Shown here: piece after piece, positions 48,375 through 56,580 of the stretch | Position numbering within the stretch: position 1 is the first letter of the stretch | How the letters are laid out: every line of letters starts with the position of its first letter | Assembly: GCA_900111695.1 (NCBI GenBank) | Contig: FOHD01000003.1 | Span: 62,001-126,000 of the forward strand | DNA length: 64,000 nt | Origin: Olsenella sp. KH3B4 | Lineage (GTDB): Bacteria; Actinomycetota; Coriobacteriia; Coriobacteriales; Atopobiaceae | Reading direction: 5' to 3' | The notes under the pieces: model-generated | Seen by the model: the letters and a program-made list of their open reading frames with translations, nothing else | Database searches by the model: none | What the model was told of the DNA's origin: nothing | Made by a program: the position numbers and the translations under genes

Positions 48375-50837
48375 ATGCGCGTTTCGTATGAGTGGCTCAA
48401 GGACATGGTGGACGTGCCCGAGGACCCCAAGGATCTGGTCAGCGAGTACATCCGCACCGGCACCGAGGTGGAGGGCGTCGAGCGCGTTGGCGCCGACCTC
48501 GACCACGTCTACACGGCCCAGGTGGTGAGCAAGAAGCCGCACCCGGACTCCGACCACATGTGGCTCTGCCAGGTCTCTGTTGGCGACAAGAACGTCGACG
48601 AGAACGGCAACCCCGTGCCGCTGCAGATTGTCTGCGGCGCCCAGAACTTCAACGAGGGCGACCACATCGTGACCGCCATGATCGGGGCCGTGCTCCCCGG
48701 CGGCGTGAAGATCAAGAAGTCCAAGCTCCGCGGCGTGGAGTCCTGCGGCATGAACTGCTCCGAGCGCGAGCTTGGCCTGGGCAACGACCACGACGGCATC
48801 ATCATCCTGCCGCCCGACGCGCCCGTGGGCATGCTCTACACGGACTACCTCGGCAGCTCGGACACGGTGATCGACTGCGAGATCACCCCCAACCGCCCGG
48901 ACTGCCTCTCGATGGTGGGCATGGCGGTCGAGACCTCGGCCGTTCTCGACGAGGACACCCACATCACGCTTCCCGCCATCAAGGAGGAGAAGGGCCCGGA
49001 CGCCCACGACCTGGTGGACGTGCAGATCGATGACGCGGAGCTCTGCCCGCGCTACACCGCCCGCGTGGTGCGCAACGTGAAGATCGGCCCCAGCCCCGAG
49101 TGGCTCGCGCGCCGCGTGATCGCCGCCGGCTCCAGGCCCATCAACAACGTGGTGGACGTCACCAACTATGTGATGTACCTCACCGGCCAGCCGCTGCATG
49201 CCTTTGACCTGGGGAAGCTCCAGAAGCGCGAGGACGGCAAGCGCCACGTGGTGGTGCGCGCCGCCCGCGAGGGCGAGCTTCTCACCACCCTTGACGAGAA
49301 GGAGCGCACGCTCACGCCCGACATGTGCGTGATCACCGACGGCGGCGAGACCCCCATTGCGCTTGCCGGCGTCATGGGCGGCCTCAACTCCGAGATCGAC
49401 GGGAGCACGACCGACGTCCTTCTCGAGAGCGCGACCTTCTCGTCCGGCCACGTCTCCCGCACGAGCCGCAACCTGGACCTCATGAGCGAGGCCTCCATCC
49501 GCTATGAGCGCCAGGTCGACGGCGCCGGCTGCGCGGACGTCTCCAACATCGCTGCGGCGCTCTTCGAGGAGTGCTGCTCGGCCGAGGTCTGCCCGGGCAT
49601 CGTGGACGTCTATCCCGCGCCCGTGCCTGCGCCCGTTGTAACCATGCGCCCCGCCCGCGTGCGCGCGCTTGCCGGCGCGGACATTCCGGACGACTTCATG
49701 GTCGCGCGCCTCAAGCGCCTTGGCTGCAAGGTCGAGCCCGCCGAGAACGGCGCCTACACGGTGACCGCGCCCACCAACCGACCCGACCTCACCCGCGAGG
49801 TCGACCTCATCGAGGAGGTCGTGCGCCTGTGGGGCGAAGGCGACATCGAGCCCACGCTTCCCGCTGCGCGTAACCACGCCGGTGGCCTGACCGTCGACCA
49901 GCAGCGCATTCGCAAGATCGGCCGCACGCTGCGCGCCTGTGGCCTCTCCGAGACCACCACGTACTGCTTTGCCGACGCGAGCGACCTCTCCAAGCTTGGC
50001 ATGAGCGAGGAGGGACGCGGCATCCCCGTCAAGATCATCAACCCGCTCGTCGCCGACCAGGCCGAGATGCGCCGCTCGATCCTGCCCGGGCTTCTCCGCT
50101 CCGTGGCCTACAACCTCGACCACGGCGTTGACGCGGTGGCGCTCTACGAGATCGGCCGCGTCTTCTTTGGCCACGAGAGCAAGAGCCAGCCCGACGAGCC
50201 CAGCTTTGTGTGCGGCGTGCTCTCCGGTCACCGCGACGACGAGTGGTGCCAGAAGTTCCAGGACTACGACTTCTTCGACGCCAAGGGCGTTGTCGAGCAG
50301 CTCCTCGCAGCGCTTCGCGTGACCAAGGTGCGCTTCAAGGTGGCAGACCCCCAGACTTACGGCTGGCTGCAGCCTGGCCGCGCGGCCGAGGTCTATGGCA
50401 ACAAGGGCGAGCTCATGGGCTGGGTTGGCAACATCCACCCCAAGGCGCTCAAGGCCTTTGGCGTCGATGCCCCCGTGGTTGCCTTCGAGCTCTCGGTCGA
50501 GTCGCTCCTGCGCCTGGCGCACCGCGAGCTTCCCTACGTCGACGTGCCAACGCTCCCCGGCGTGGACGTTGACCTGGCCATCGTGGTTGACGAGTCGGTG
50601 ACCTGCGAGCAGCTCGAGCAGCGCATCAAGAGCGCCGGTGGAAAGCTCCTCGCCGACGTGCGGCTCTTTGACGTCTACCGCGATCCCGTGCGCGTTGGCC
50701 TGGGCAAGAAGTCGATGGCCTTCTCGCTCACCTATCGCTCCGCCGACCACACGCTGACCTCCGAGGAGGTGGACCGCGCCCACAAGAAGCTCGTGGACAA
50801 GGTCTGCCGCGCCACCGGCGGAGAGGTCCGCGGCTAG
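48375..50837 (+). CDS. pheT: Phenylalanyl-tRNA synthetase beta subunit
   Basis: 820-residue partner of PheS. Domains in order: tRNA-binding OB fold (about 40-155, YTAQVVSKKPHPDSDHMWLCQV), B3/4 editing domain (about 215-390), B5 domain (about 420-490), catalytic-like core with YALYEIGRVF-type sequence, and the C-terminal anticodon-binding FDX-ACB domain (about 725-818, LPGVDVDLAIVVDESVTC). Length is normal. It begins 102 bp after pheS, a gap that holds a GC-rich palindrome, and shares the T-box transcript. Confidence 0.97.
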   Translation: MRVSYEWLKDMVDVPEDPKDLVSEYIRTGTEVEGVERVGADLDHVYTAQVVSKKPHPDSDHMWLCQVSVGDKNVDENGNPVPLQIVCGAQNFNEGDHIVTAMIGAVLPGGVKIKKSKLRGVESCGMNCSERELGLGNDHDGIIILPPDAPVGMLYTDYLGSSDTVIDCEITPNRPDCLSMVGMAVETSAVLDEDTHITLPAIKEEKGPDAHDLVDVQIDDAELCPRYTARVVRNVKIGPSPEWLARRVIAAGSRPINNVVDVTNYVMYLTGQPLHAFDLGKLQKREDGKRHVVVRAAREGELLTTLDEKERTLTPDMCVITDGGETPIALAGVMGGLNSEIDGSTTDVLLESATFSSGHVSRTSRNLDLMSEASIRYERQVDGAGCADVSNIAAALFEECCSAEVCPGIVDVYPAPVPAPVVTMRPARVRALAGADIPDDFMVARLKRLGCKVEPAENGAYTVTAPTNRPDLTREVDLIEEVVRLWGEGDIEPTLPAARNHAGGLTVDQQRIRKIGRTLRACGLSETTTYCFADASDLSKLGMSEEGRGIPVKIINPLVADQAEMRRSILPGLLRSVAYNLDHGVDAVALYEIGRVFFGHESKSQPDEPSFVCGVLSGHRDDEWCQKFQDYDFFDAKGVVEQLLAALRVTKVRFKVADPQTYGWLQPGRAAEVYGNKGELMGWVGNIHPKALKAFGVDAPVVAFELSVESLLRLAHRELPYVDVPTLPGVDVDLAIVVDESVTCEQLEQRIKSAGGKLLADVRLFDVYRDPVRVGLGKKSMAFSLTYRSADHTLTSEEVDRAHKKLVDKVCRATGGEVRG

Positions 50838-50870
50838 CGGGCTGCCCGCGTGCCGCAAGGACGCACGCTC

Positions 50871-51536
50871 GTGCCGAGCTGGAACATACATACCGCCCAC
50901 GTCGAGCGGCTCCTTCGCGAGGAGGGGGCCGCTCGGCTGGGTGTGCGCGACGTGAACGCCTTCCTGTTTGGCAACGTGCTGCCCGACATCTACGTGGGCT
51001 ACATGGTGCCGGTGCCCGTCGCGCGCCTACGCGACTACCGCGAGACGCACTTTGCCGACGGCGGTGCGATTCCCTCGCCTAACTACGATGCATTCTGGGA
51101 GCGCTTTGTCGTTGGAACCGGCGCGGGCCCCCTGCACGACCTGCTCCTTGGCACGTGGGCGCACCTTGTGTGCGACTCGGTGTACAACGCGCGCACGCGC
51201 GCGTACATCGCGTCCATCGGTGTGAAGGCCGGCGACGTCACCCGTAAGCGCAAGCAGCGCGACTTTGCGCTCTTTGGGAGAACCTTTGATATTTCGCTTC
51301 GTCCGCGCGTGACGCCAGGGCTTATAGCCGCCTGCGCCGCGTACCCGCAGTACCCCGTGGTCGAGGAAGATGTGCGCGAGGCCGTCGCGGTTGCAGGGCA
51401 TATTGTGGACGAGAACCACAACGGCCTCATTTTCGGCGCCCCCGACTACGACCTGCTCACTCCAGAGTTCTTTGCCGGGGCCTCCGCGGAGGCAAACGAG
51501 AGGATCGTTGCCGGACTGCGCAGGCTGACCGCATAG
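50871..51536 (+). CDS. Zinc-dependent phospholipase C-like protein
   Basis: 221-residue protein resembling the zinc-dependent phospholipase C/P1-nuclease-like family. Histidines and aspartates are positioned in NIHTAHVERLL, NAFLFGNVLPDIYVGY, LLGTWAHLVCDSVYN and AGHIVDENHNGL, consistent with a tri-metal site. No signal peptide is visible, so it may be cytosolic and not a true secreted phospholipase. A GTG start at 50871 with AAGGA nine bases upstream is preferred to a GTG at 50850. Confidence 0.65.
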   Translation: MPSWNIHTAHVERLLREEGAARLGVRDVNAFLFGNVLPDIYVGYMVPVPVARLRDYRETHFADGGAIPSPNYDAFWERFVVGTGAGPLHDLLLGTWAHLVCDSVYNARTRAYIASIGVKAGDVTRKRKQRDFALFGRTFDISLRPRVTPGLIAACAAYPQYPVVEEDVREAVAVAGHIVDENHNGLIFGAPDYDLLTPEFFAGASAEANERIVAGLRRLTA

Positions 51537-51708
51537 CGCGCCTTCTATCTGCGGCGTTACGCTGTGCGTTGCCAATCTTGCCCCCGATGTTACGCATGGT
51601 TCACCGTCCCGCAACCCGTGGGCCCCACCATGGGAGGGGAACGGTCGGGTTCCCCCGAACGCCCGGCCGTCTCTCCCGTCCCTCGGTCTTCGAGTGGCCC
51701 CTTCCCGG

Positions 51709-51733
51709 TGGCCGCGGCCCTAGACCGCGGCCA
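51709..51733. repeat. GC-rich inverted repeat
   Basis: TGGCCGCGG and CCGCGGCCA are perfect 9-bp arms around CCCTAGA. It is followed after five bases by another palindrome. It could act as a bidirectional terminator stem for the upstream gene. Confidence 0.6.
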
Positions 51734-51738
51734 TTCGC

Positions 51739-51769
51739 ATGAGACAAAGGGACAGTCCCTTTGTCTCAT
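51739..51769. repeat. Perfect 15-bp-arm palindrome (ATGAGACAAAGGGAC)
   Basis: ATGAGACAAAGGGAC, one central base, then its exact reverse complement. At 31 bp it has essentially no loop and is AT-richer than its surroundings. I have a recollection of very similar GAGACAAAGGGACAGTCCC sequences scattered between genes in other bacteria, so it may be a dispersed palindromic element. Confidence 0.85.
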
Positions 51770-51880
51770 CCAAATCCGTACGTGCTTGCGCAACGTTTAT
51801 CGCGTATGGTTGAGTGGCTAGCGAGGCGCTGGTCGGGTGTCGCCCATGCTGTTGCCTCGCACGTGTCGAGAGGAGCAACG

Positions 51881-53209
51881 ATGAGCTGGTACGAGCCATC
51901 CTTTGTCTATCAGGTCTATCCACTGGGACTATGCGGTGCACCGCACGAGAACGATGGCGTTGTGGTCCCGCGTCTGCGCAAGCTCGTCGACGACGGTTGG
52001 ATTGACCACATGGAGCGCCTCGGGGCAACCTGCCTCATGCTCAACCCCGTCTTCCAGAGCCTCACGCACGGTTACGACACCACGGACTACACGACCGTCG
52101 ACTGCCGTCTTGGCACCAATGACGACCTGCGCTTTGTTGTGGACGCGTGCCACAAGGCAGGCATTCGCGTGCTTCTCGACGGCGTCTTCAACCACGTGGG
52201 GCGCGAGTTCTTCGCCTTCCGCGACGTGCGCGAGAACGGCCAACAGAGTCGCTACGCCGGATGGTTCAACATCGACTGGAACGGAAACAGCGAGTTCAAC
52301 GATGGCTTTGGCTACGAGACCTGGGCGGGCGTCTCGACGCTCGTGAAGCTCAACCATGGCAACTTCGAGCTCAACGACTACCTGGCAGATGTCATTCGCG
52401 GCTGGGTGCGTGACTTTGACATTGACGGCCTGCGCCTGGACGTGGCCTACTGCCTTGACCGCGGCTACCTGGGCTATCTGCGTCAGATTGCCGACGGGAT
52501 CTCGCAAGAGCGCGGGGAGAAGTTCGTGCTGTTGGGGGAGACCATGTTTGGCGACTACAACCAGTGGATGGGCGACGGGCTGTGCGACTCGGTGACCAAC
52601 TACGAGGCCTACAAGGGTCTCTGGTCGAGCTTCAATAGCGCGAACATGCACGAGGTTGCCTACGCGCTGGAGCGCCAGAGCGGAAGCCAGCCCTGGGACC
52701 TCTACACTGGCAAGCACCTGCTGGACTTTGTCGACAACCACGACGTGCCGCGCATTGCGACAAAGCTGGACGACAAGCGCCAGCTCAAGCCGCTCTATGG
52801 GCTGCTCTTTGCCATGTGCGGCGTGCCCTGCGTCTACTACGGGAGCGAGTGGGGCATCGAGGGCGAGCAGCGCTTTGGCGACTATGAGCTGCGACCCGCG
52901 CTGGACGCACCCGAGTGGAACGACCTCACGGACTGGGTGGCCGCGCTGGCGCATGCGCGCGAGAAGAGCGATGCCATCGTGTGGGGCGACTACCGCGAGC
53001 TTCAGTGTCAGCCTCGGCAGCTGGTGTTCCAGCGCAGCCATGGGGACGAGCGGGTCATCGTGGCGATAAACGCTTCGGCTGAGTCTGCCGTGGCGCACTT
53101 TGACGCCGGTTGCGGGCGTGCCGTAGACCTCATCACCGGCGAGCCGCATGACTTTGGCGGGGGCTCGGAGCTTGCGCCCTTCTCGGCGTACTGGTGGCTC
53201 TGCGAGTGA
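51881..53209 (+). CDS. GH13-family alpha-amylase-type glycosidase
   Basis: 442-residue alpha-glucan-active enzyme. The (beta/alpha)8 barrel carries the GH13 conserved regions: region I DGVFNHVG, region II GLRLDVAY (nucleophile Asp187), region III LLGETMFG (acid/base Glu220) and region IV FVDNHDVPR (Asp288). A small beta domain with VIVAINASAE ends the protein. No signal peptide, so cytosolic, which suggests hydrolysis or transfer of maltodextrins or similar oligosaccharides (neopullulanase/cyclomaltodextrinase-like). Start at 51881 behind GAGAGGAGC. Confidence 0.88.
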   Translation: MSWYEPSFVYQVYPLGLCGAPHENDGVVVPRLRKLVDDGWIDHMERLGATCLMLNPVFQSLTHGYDTTDYTTVDCRLGTNDDLRFVVDACHKAGIRVLLDGVFNHVGREFFAFRDVRENGQQSRYAGWFNIDWNGNSEFNDGFGYETWAGVSTLVKLNHGNFELNDYLADVIRGWVRDFDIDGLRLDVAYCLDRGYLGYLRQIADGISQERGEKFVLLGETMFGDYNQWMGDGLCDSVTNYEAYKGLWSSFNSANMHEVAYALERQSGSQPWDLYTGKHLLDFVDNHDVPRIATKLDDKRQLKPLYGLLFAMCGVPCVYYGSEWGIEGEQRFGDYELRPALDAPEWNDLTDWVAALAHAREKSDAIVWGDYRELQCQPRQLVFQRSHGDERVIVAINASAESAVAHFDAGCGRAVDLITGEPHDFGGGSELAPFSAYWWLCE

Positions 53210-53340
53210 TAGCGGCTGACACTGGGGGTGCGGTTGCCAACGACGCTACTGCCGCCTGCGCTGAGAGTGCGAATGCCTGTGCGAGTTCCTGTGCGGTTGC
53301 CGCCGAACGTGAGTTTTTCTCGCCGCCGGTGACTGTAATT

Positions 53341-53507
53341 GCGCCTCCGGCGAGAAAATGGCGCCGGAACATGGGTTCCCGACGGAATCCCGTACGAGAA
53401 GGGCCCTCCGGCGCCGAAATCTCGCCGGAGGGCCCGTTCCCGCAGCAAGCGCTGCCAATAACTCTGCTCCGGCGCCGAAATCTCGCCGGAGGGCCCGTTC
53501 CCGCAGC
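53341..53507. repeat. Cluster of GC-rich palindromic repeats
   Basis: A 41-bp unit starting CTCCGGCGCCGAAATCTCGC occurs identically at 53406-53446 and 53467-53507. Each folds as CTCCGGCG/CGCCGGAG with a 9-base loop. In copy 1 the stem extends to 13 bp (GGGCCCTCCGGCG). A related hairpin TCCGGCG/CGCCGGA is at 53346-53368, and a partial copy (TTCCGGCGCC) at 53528. No ORF with support overlaps. The whole 53210-53690 region appears non-coding. Confidence 0.85.
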
Positions 53508-53555
53508 CATCGCGCACAAGGTCACGCTTCCGGCGCCAATCTTCCTTCCGCTGAG

Positions 53556-53595
53556 AATTCTCAATCGTTTAGAGGTCTCTAAACGATCGAGAATT
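53556..53595. repeat. 40-bp near-perfect palindrome
   Basis: AATTCTCAATCGTTTAGAG, two bases, then CTCTAAACGATCGAGAATT: 19-bp arms with one mismatch. AT-rich in a GC-rich setting, directly following the GC-rich repeats. Possible binding site, terminator stem or mobile-element remnant. Confidence 0.75.
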
Positions 53596-53685
53596 GCAGG
53601 AACCTGCCCCAGGCATCCCGTCCCCAGGCATCCTTACGGCTTTTACCGCGCCCTCTGCCATCATCCACCCTGCGTCCTTCTCGCC

Positions 53686-53721
53686 AAAAGAAAACCGCCC
53701 CGGGCGAGAAGCCCGAGGCGG
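53686..53721 (-). terminator. Terminator of the leftward ldh-pyk genes
   Basis: On the minus strand CCGCC-T-CGGGC, loop TTCTC, GCCCG-G-GGCGG, then TTTTCTTTT. It lies 25 bp past the pyk stop. Confidence 0.85.
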
Positions 53722-53745
53722 TCAACGAGAAGCTCAGGGCAGACC

Positions 53746-55200
53746 CTACTGGACCTGCGCCACCATCGCCATGTTGGTGCTGGTGGTGTAGTCGCCCTGG
53801 CGCGGGGAGGTCTGCGGGTCGCCGGCGGTGATAACCACGATGTCGCCCGCGTCCACCACCTTGTTCGCCTTGGCAACGTTGAGGGCGTTGTAGAGCGTGT
53901 TGGAAAGCGAGCCCTGCTCCGTGGTCTTGAACCCATAGACGCCCCAGTAGAAGCAGGTGCGACGGATGGCCTCCTCGCTCGGGCTCATGGCGTAGAGCGG
54001 GATGCGGGGACGGAAGTTGGACACGATGCGCGCAGTGCGGCCGGAGTGCGTGGGGCACAGGATGCACTTGGCGTTCACGCGGTCGGCCATCTCGACGGCG
54101 GCAAAGCCGGTTGCGCCGTTCACGTTGCGCACGCCGCCACGGTCGTGGTAGACCTTGCGCTCCTCGAGGTAGGTCTCGGTCTCCTTGGCGACCTCCGCCA
54201 TGGTGCGCACGGCTGCCACGGGGTACTTGCCGGCAGCGGTCTCGCCGGAGAGCATGACGCAGTCGGTGCCGTCATAGATGGCGTTGGCGACGTCGGCGAC
54301 CTCGGCGCGCGTGGGGCGCGGGTTGCGAATCATCGAGTCAAGCATCTGCGTTGCGGTAATGACCGGCTTGTAGGCGTTGTTGCACTTGCGGATGATGGTC
54401 TTCTGGATGTGGGGCACCTGCGCGGCAGGAACCTCGACGCCCAGGTCGCCACGGGCGACCATGATGCCGTCGGAGGCCTCGAGAATCTCGTCGAAGTTCT
54501 TGACGCCGAGCGCGCTCTCGATCTTGGGGAAGACCTGGACGTGCGGTGCGCCCATCTCGACGCAGATGTCACGAATCTGCTTGACGGCGGCGCCGTCGCG
54601 GATGAACGACGCGGCGATGGCGTCGATGCCCAGCTCGCAGCCAAACATGATGTCCGCGCGATCCTGGTCGGTGACAGAGGGCAGGCCAATGTTCACGTTG
54701 GGAACGTTGACGCCCTTCTTCTCGCCGATCTCGCCGCCGTTGGTGACCACGCAGTGGATGTCGGCGCCGTCCACGTGGTCGACCTCAAGGCCCACAAGGC
54801 CGTCATCGATGAGGATGATGGAGCCCTTCTCGACCTCGTTGGGGAGGTTGAGGTAGTCGAGCGAGATGTGACCTGCGTTGCCGTGGAAGTCCTCGGTGGT
54901 GGGCTGGGCGGTCACCACGATGGTGTCACCGGTGTTGACGGTGACCTTCTTGCCGTCCTCGAGAAGCCCGGTGCGAACCTCGGGGCCCTTGGTGTCGAGC
55001 ATGATGGCGACGGGGATGTTGAGCTCGGCGGAAATGCGACGGACGCGCTCGATCATCTGACGGTGATAGTCGTGGCTACCGTGGGAGAAGTTGAAGCGGG
55101 CAACGTTCATGCCGCTCTCGATGAGGGAGCGAAGGACGTCATCGCTCTCGGTTGCGGGGCCCATGGTGCACACGATCTTGGTCTTCTTGCTAAATGCCAT
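53746..55200 (-). CDS. pyk: Pyruvate kinase
   Basis: 484-residue glycolytic enzyme making ATP and pyruvate from phosphoenolpyruvate. Starts KTKIVCTMGPATES; NVARFNFSHG, MLDTKGPEVR, PKIESALGVKNFDEI (catalytic Lys and metal Glu), MVARGDLGVE and TATQMLDSMI are intact. The C-terminal allosteric domain is present (about 350-484), with PTHSGRTARIVSNFRPRIP. Start at 55200 behind AAAGGAG. It lies 45 bp after the lactate dehydrogenase gene on the same strand, so the last two steps to lactate are probably co-expressed. Confidence 0.97.
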   Translation of the reverse strand: MAFSKKTKIVCTMGPATESDDVLRSLIESGMNVARFNFSHGSHDYHRQMIERVRRISAELNIPVAIMLDTKGPEVRTGLLEDGKKVTVNTGDTIVVTAQPTTEDFHGNAGHISLDYLNLPNEVEKGSIILIDDGLVGLEVDHVDGADIHCVVTNGGEIGEKKGVNVPNVNIGLPSVTDQDRADIMFGCELGIDAIAASFIRDGAAVKQIRDICVEMGAPHVQVFPKIESALGVKNFDEILEASDGIMVARGDLGVEVPAAQVPHIQKTIIRKCNNAYKPVITATQMLDSMIRNPRPTRAEVADVANAIYDGTDCVMLSGETAAGKYPVAAVRTMAEVAKETETYLEERKVYHDRGGVRNVNGATGFAAVEMADRVNAKCILCPTHSGRTARIVSNFRPRIPLYAMSPSEEAIRRTCFYWGVYGFKTTEQGSLSNTLYNALNVAKANKVVDAGDIVVITAGDPQTSPRQGDYTTSTNMAMVAQVQ

Positions 55201-55245
55201 TTTTCTCCTTTGCCTACTGTCCTCTTTGGTGCGATGTCTCTATGG

Positions 55246-56274
55246 CTAGCAGACGACGCTCCTGGGCACGAAGTCCGTGCCGTGAGCGAATGCCTGCGCG
55301 TTGTCGAGCGTCACGCGAGCAATCTCGCCAAGGGCCTCCTTGGTGAAGAAAGCCTGGTGAGAAGTCATGACCACGTTGGGGAAGGAGCAGAAGCGCGCGG
55401 TGATGGAGCTGCCGAGAATCTCGTCCTCGCGGTCCTGGTAGACGTTAGCGTTCTCCTCCTCGTAAACGTCGAGGCCTGCGGCGCCGATCTTGCCGGCGCG
55501 GATGCCGCGGATAAGCGCGTTGGAGTCGACCAGGGCGCCACGGGCGGTGTTCACAAAGATGACGCCATCCTTCATCTTGGAGATGGAATCGTCGTTGATC
55601 ATGTGGTAGCTCTCCTCGTTGAGGAAGGCGTGCAGCGAGATGAGGTCGGCGCGGGCGTAGAGCGAGTCGTAGTCGACCTTGCCATCCTTGATGTCGACGT
55701 ACTCGTCAACAACGTGCTCCTCGTCGATGAGCTTCTGGTTGGGGTAGAGGTCGGCACCAATGACGTACATGCCAAAGCCCTTGCAGATGCGGCAGAGGGC
55801 GGCACCAATGCGGCCGGTACCAATGATGCCGGCGGTCTTGCCGTGCAGCGTCACGCCAACGAGACCGGTGAGGTCGAAGTTGTTCTCGCGGACGCGGATG
55901 TAGCCCTTGTGGATGCGACGGTTGGCGCAGAGGGCGAGGCCCATGGCGTGCTCGGCGATGGCCTCCGGCGAGTATGCGGGGACGCGGGTGACCTTCATGC
56001 CGAGGTCCTTGGCGACCTCGACGTTCACGGCGTCGAAGCCGGCGCAGCGCATGAGGACGAGCTTGACGCCAAAGCCGGAGAGAATCTCGAGGGTCATGGC
56101 GCCGCAGTCGGCGTTCACGAAGGCGCAGACTGCGTCATACCCGCGGGCGAGCGGGGCGGTCATGGGGGTGAGATTGGTCTCGGTGAAGTCGATCTTGACG
56201 TCCGGGTAGTCCTTGAGCTCTTTGGTGAAAGAATCCCTGTCGTAGCTGGCGGTTCCGTAGAACAGAATCTTCAT
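55246..56274 (-). CDS. D-lactate dehydrogenase / D-2-hydroxyacid dehydrogenase
   Basis: 342-residue NAD-dependent enzyme reducing pyruvate to D-lactate. The NAD fold has GIIGTGRIGAALCRICKGFG. Catalytic residues are in VNTARGALVD (Arg), GLDVYEEE (Glu) and VMTSHQAFFT (His). The pattern LISLHAFLNEESYHMI is typical of LdhA-type D-LDH. The ATG at 56274 follows GGAAAGGG. Its placement before pyk supports a fermentative role; other 2-keto acids are possible substrates. Confidence 0.92.
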   Translation of the reverse strand: MKILFYGTASYDRDSFTKELKDYPDVKIDFTETNLTPMTAPLARGYDAVCAFVNADCGAMTLEILSGFGVKLVLMRCAGFDAVNVEVAKDLGMKVTRVPAYSPEAIAEHAMGLALCANRRIHKGYIRVRENNFDLTGLVGVTLHGKTAGIIGTGRIGAALCRICKGFGMYVIGADLYPNQKLIDEEHVVDEYVDIKDGKVDYDSLYARADLISLHAFLNEESYHMINDDSISKMKDGVIFVNTARGALVDSNALIRGIRAGKIGAAGLDVYEEENANVYQDREDEILGSSITARFCSFPNVVMTSHQAFFTKEALGEIARVTLDNAQAFAHGTDFVPRSVVC

Positions 56275-56518
56275 CGTTGCCCTTTCCTCGAGACCCTGTG
56301 GAATCAATCTCGCACGCGGTTACGTGCTGTCTTAGCGAGAGTTTACCGCATGGGAAAGACGCTGTGTGGCAGGCGGGGCCAAGTCCTTACGAATGAGATA
56401 CGAGAGGGGCACCGTTGCGAAATCCCCGCGTCAAAAAAAGATTGGCGTCTGCCTCATCGGGTAGAATGAACCGGTACTAACCATGCGCCCGGCATGGCAG
56501 CCTTGGTGAGCCCTTGCC

Positions 56519-56575
56519 CCTCCTGGGGAATTATTATCGGGCATCAATCTGCTGGGCGCCCATGACCCCAGGAGG
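56519..56575 (+). promoter_or_regulatory. Leader inverted repeat masking the SD of the Ca2+-ATPase gene
   Basis: CCTCCTGGGG (56519-56528) pairs perfectly with CCCCAGGAGG (56566-56575), whose AGGAGG is the ribosome-binding site for the TTG at 56581. The 37-base loop contains the palindrome TGGGCGCCCA (56553-56562). Upstream, CCATGC/GCATGG (56481-56497) forms another hairpin. AGGGGCA near 56404 can pair with TGCCCCT around 56516, overlapping the anti-SD arm. The arrangement suggests translational control by alternative RNA folds. Confidence 0.6.
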
Positions 56576-56580
56576 AAGCA

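Larger units (their letters stand above)
51537..51880. other. 344-bp intergenic region with two palindromes
   Basis: No gene seen. It carries TGGCCGCGG/CCGCGGCCA (51709-51733) and the perfect palindrome at 51739-51769 (listed separately). The promoter for the GH13 gene should lie after them. Confidence 0.6.

Noticed and set aside
47118..50900. A 1260-codon open frame antisense to pheS-pheT
   Set aside because: It is a by-product of high GC and strong codon bias in the genuine pheST genes; the translated sequence is low-complexity (Ala, Gly, Val, His, Glu) with no domain.
53406..53507. Possible CRISPR-like array from two identical 41-bp units
   Set aside because: Only two exact copies, each self-complementary, no regular spacer series and no cas genes in the window.
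53194..56469. A 1091-codon open frame opposite ldh and pyk
   Set aside because: It spans the repeat block and the antisense of two clear enzymes; no SD, no family similarity.
56404..56575. yybP-ykoY (Mn2+) riboswitch assignment for the Ca2+-ATPase leader
   Set aside because: Only a weak resemblance at the 3' end; the conserved 5' GGGGAGUA-type element is not seen, so the family was not assigned.
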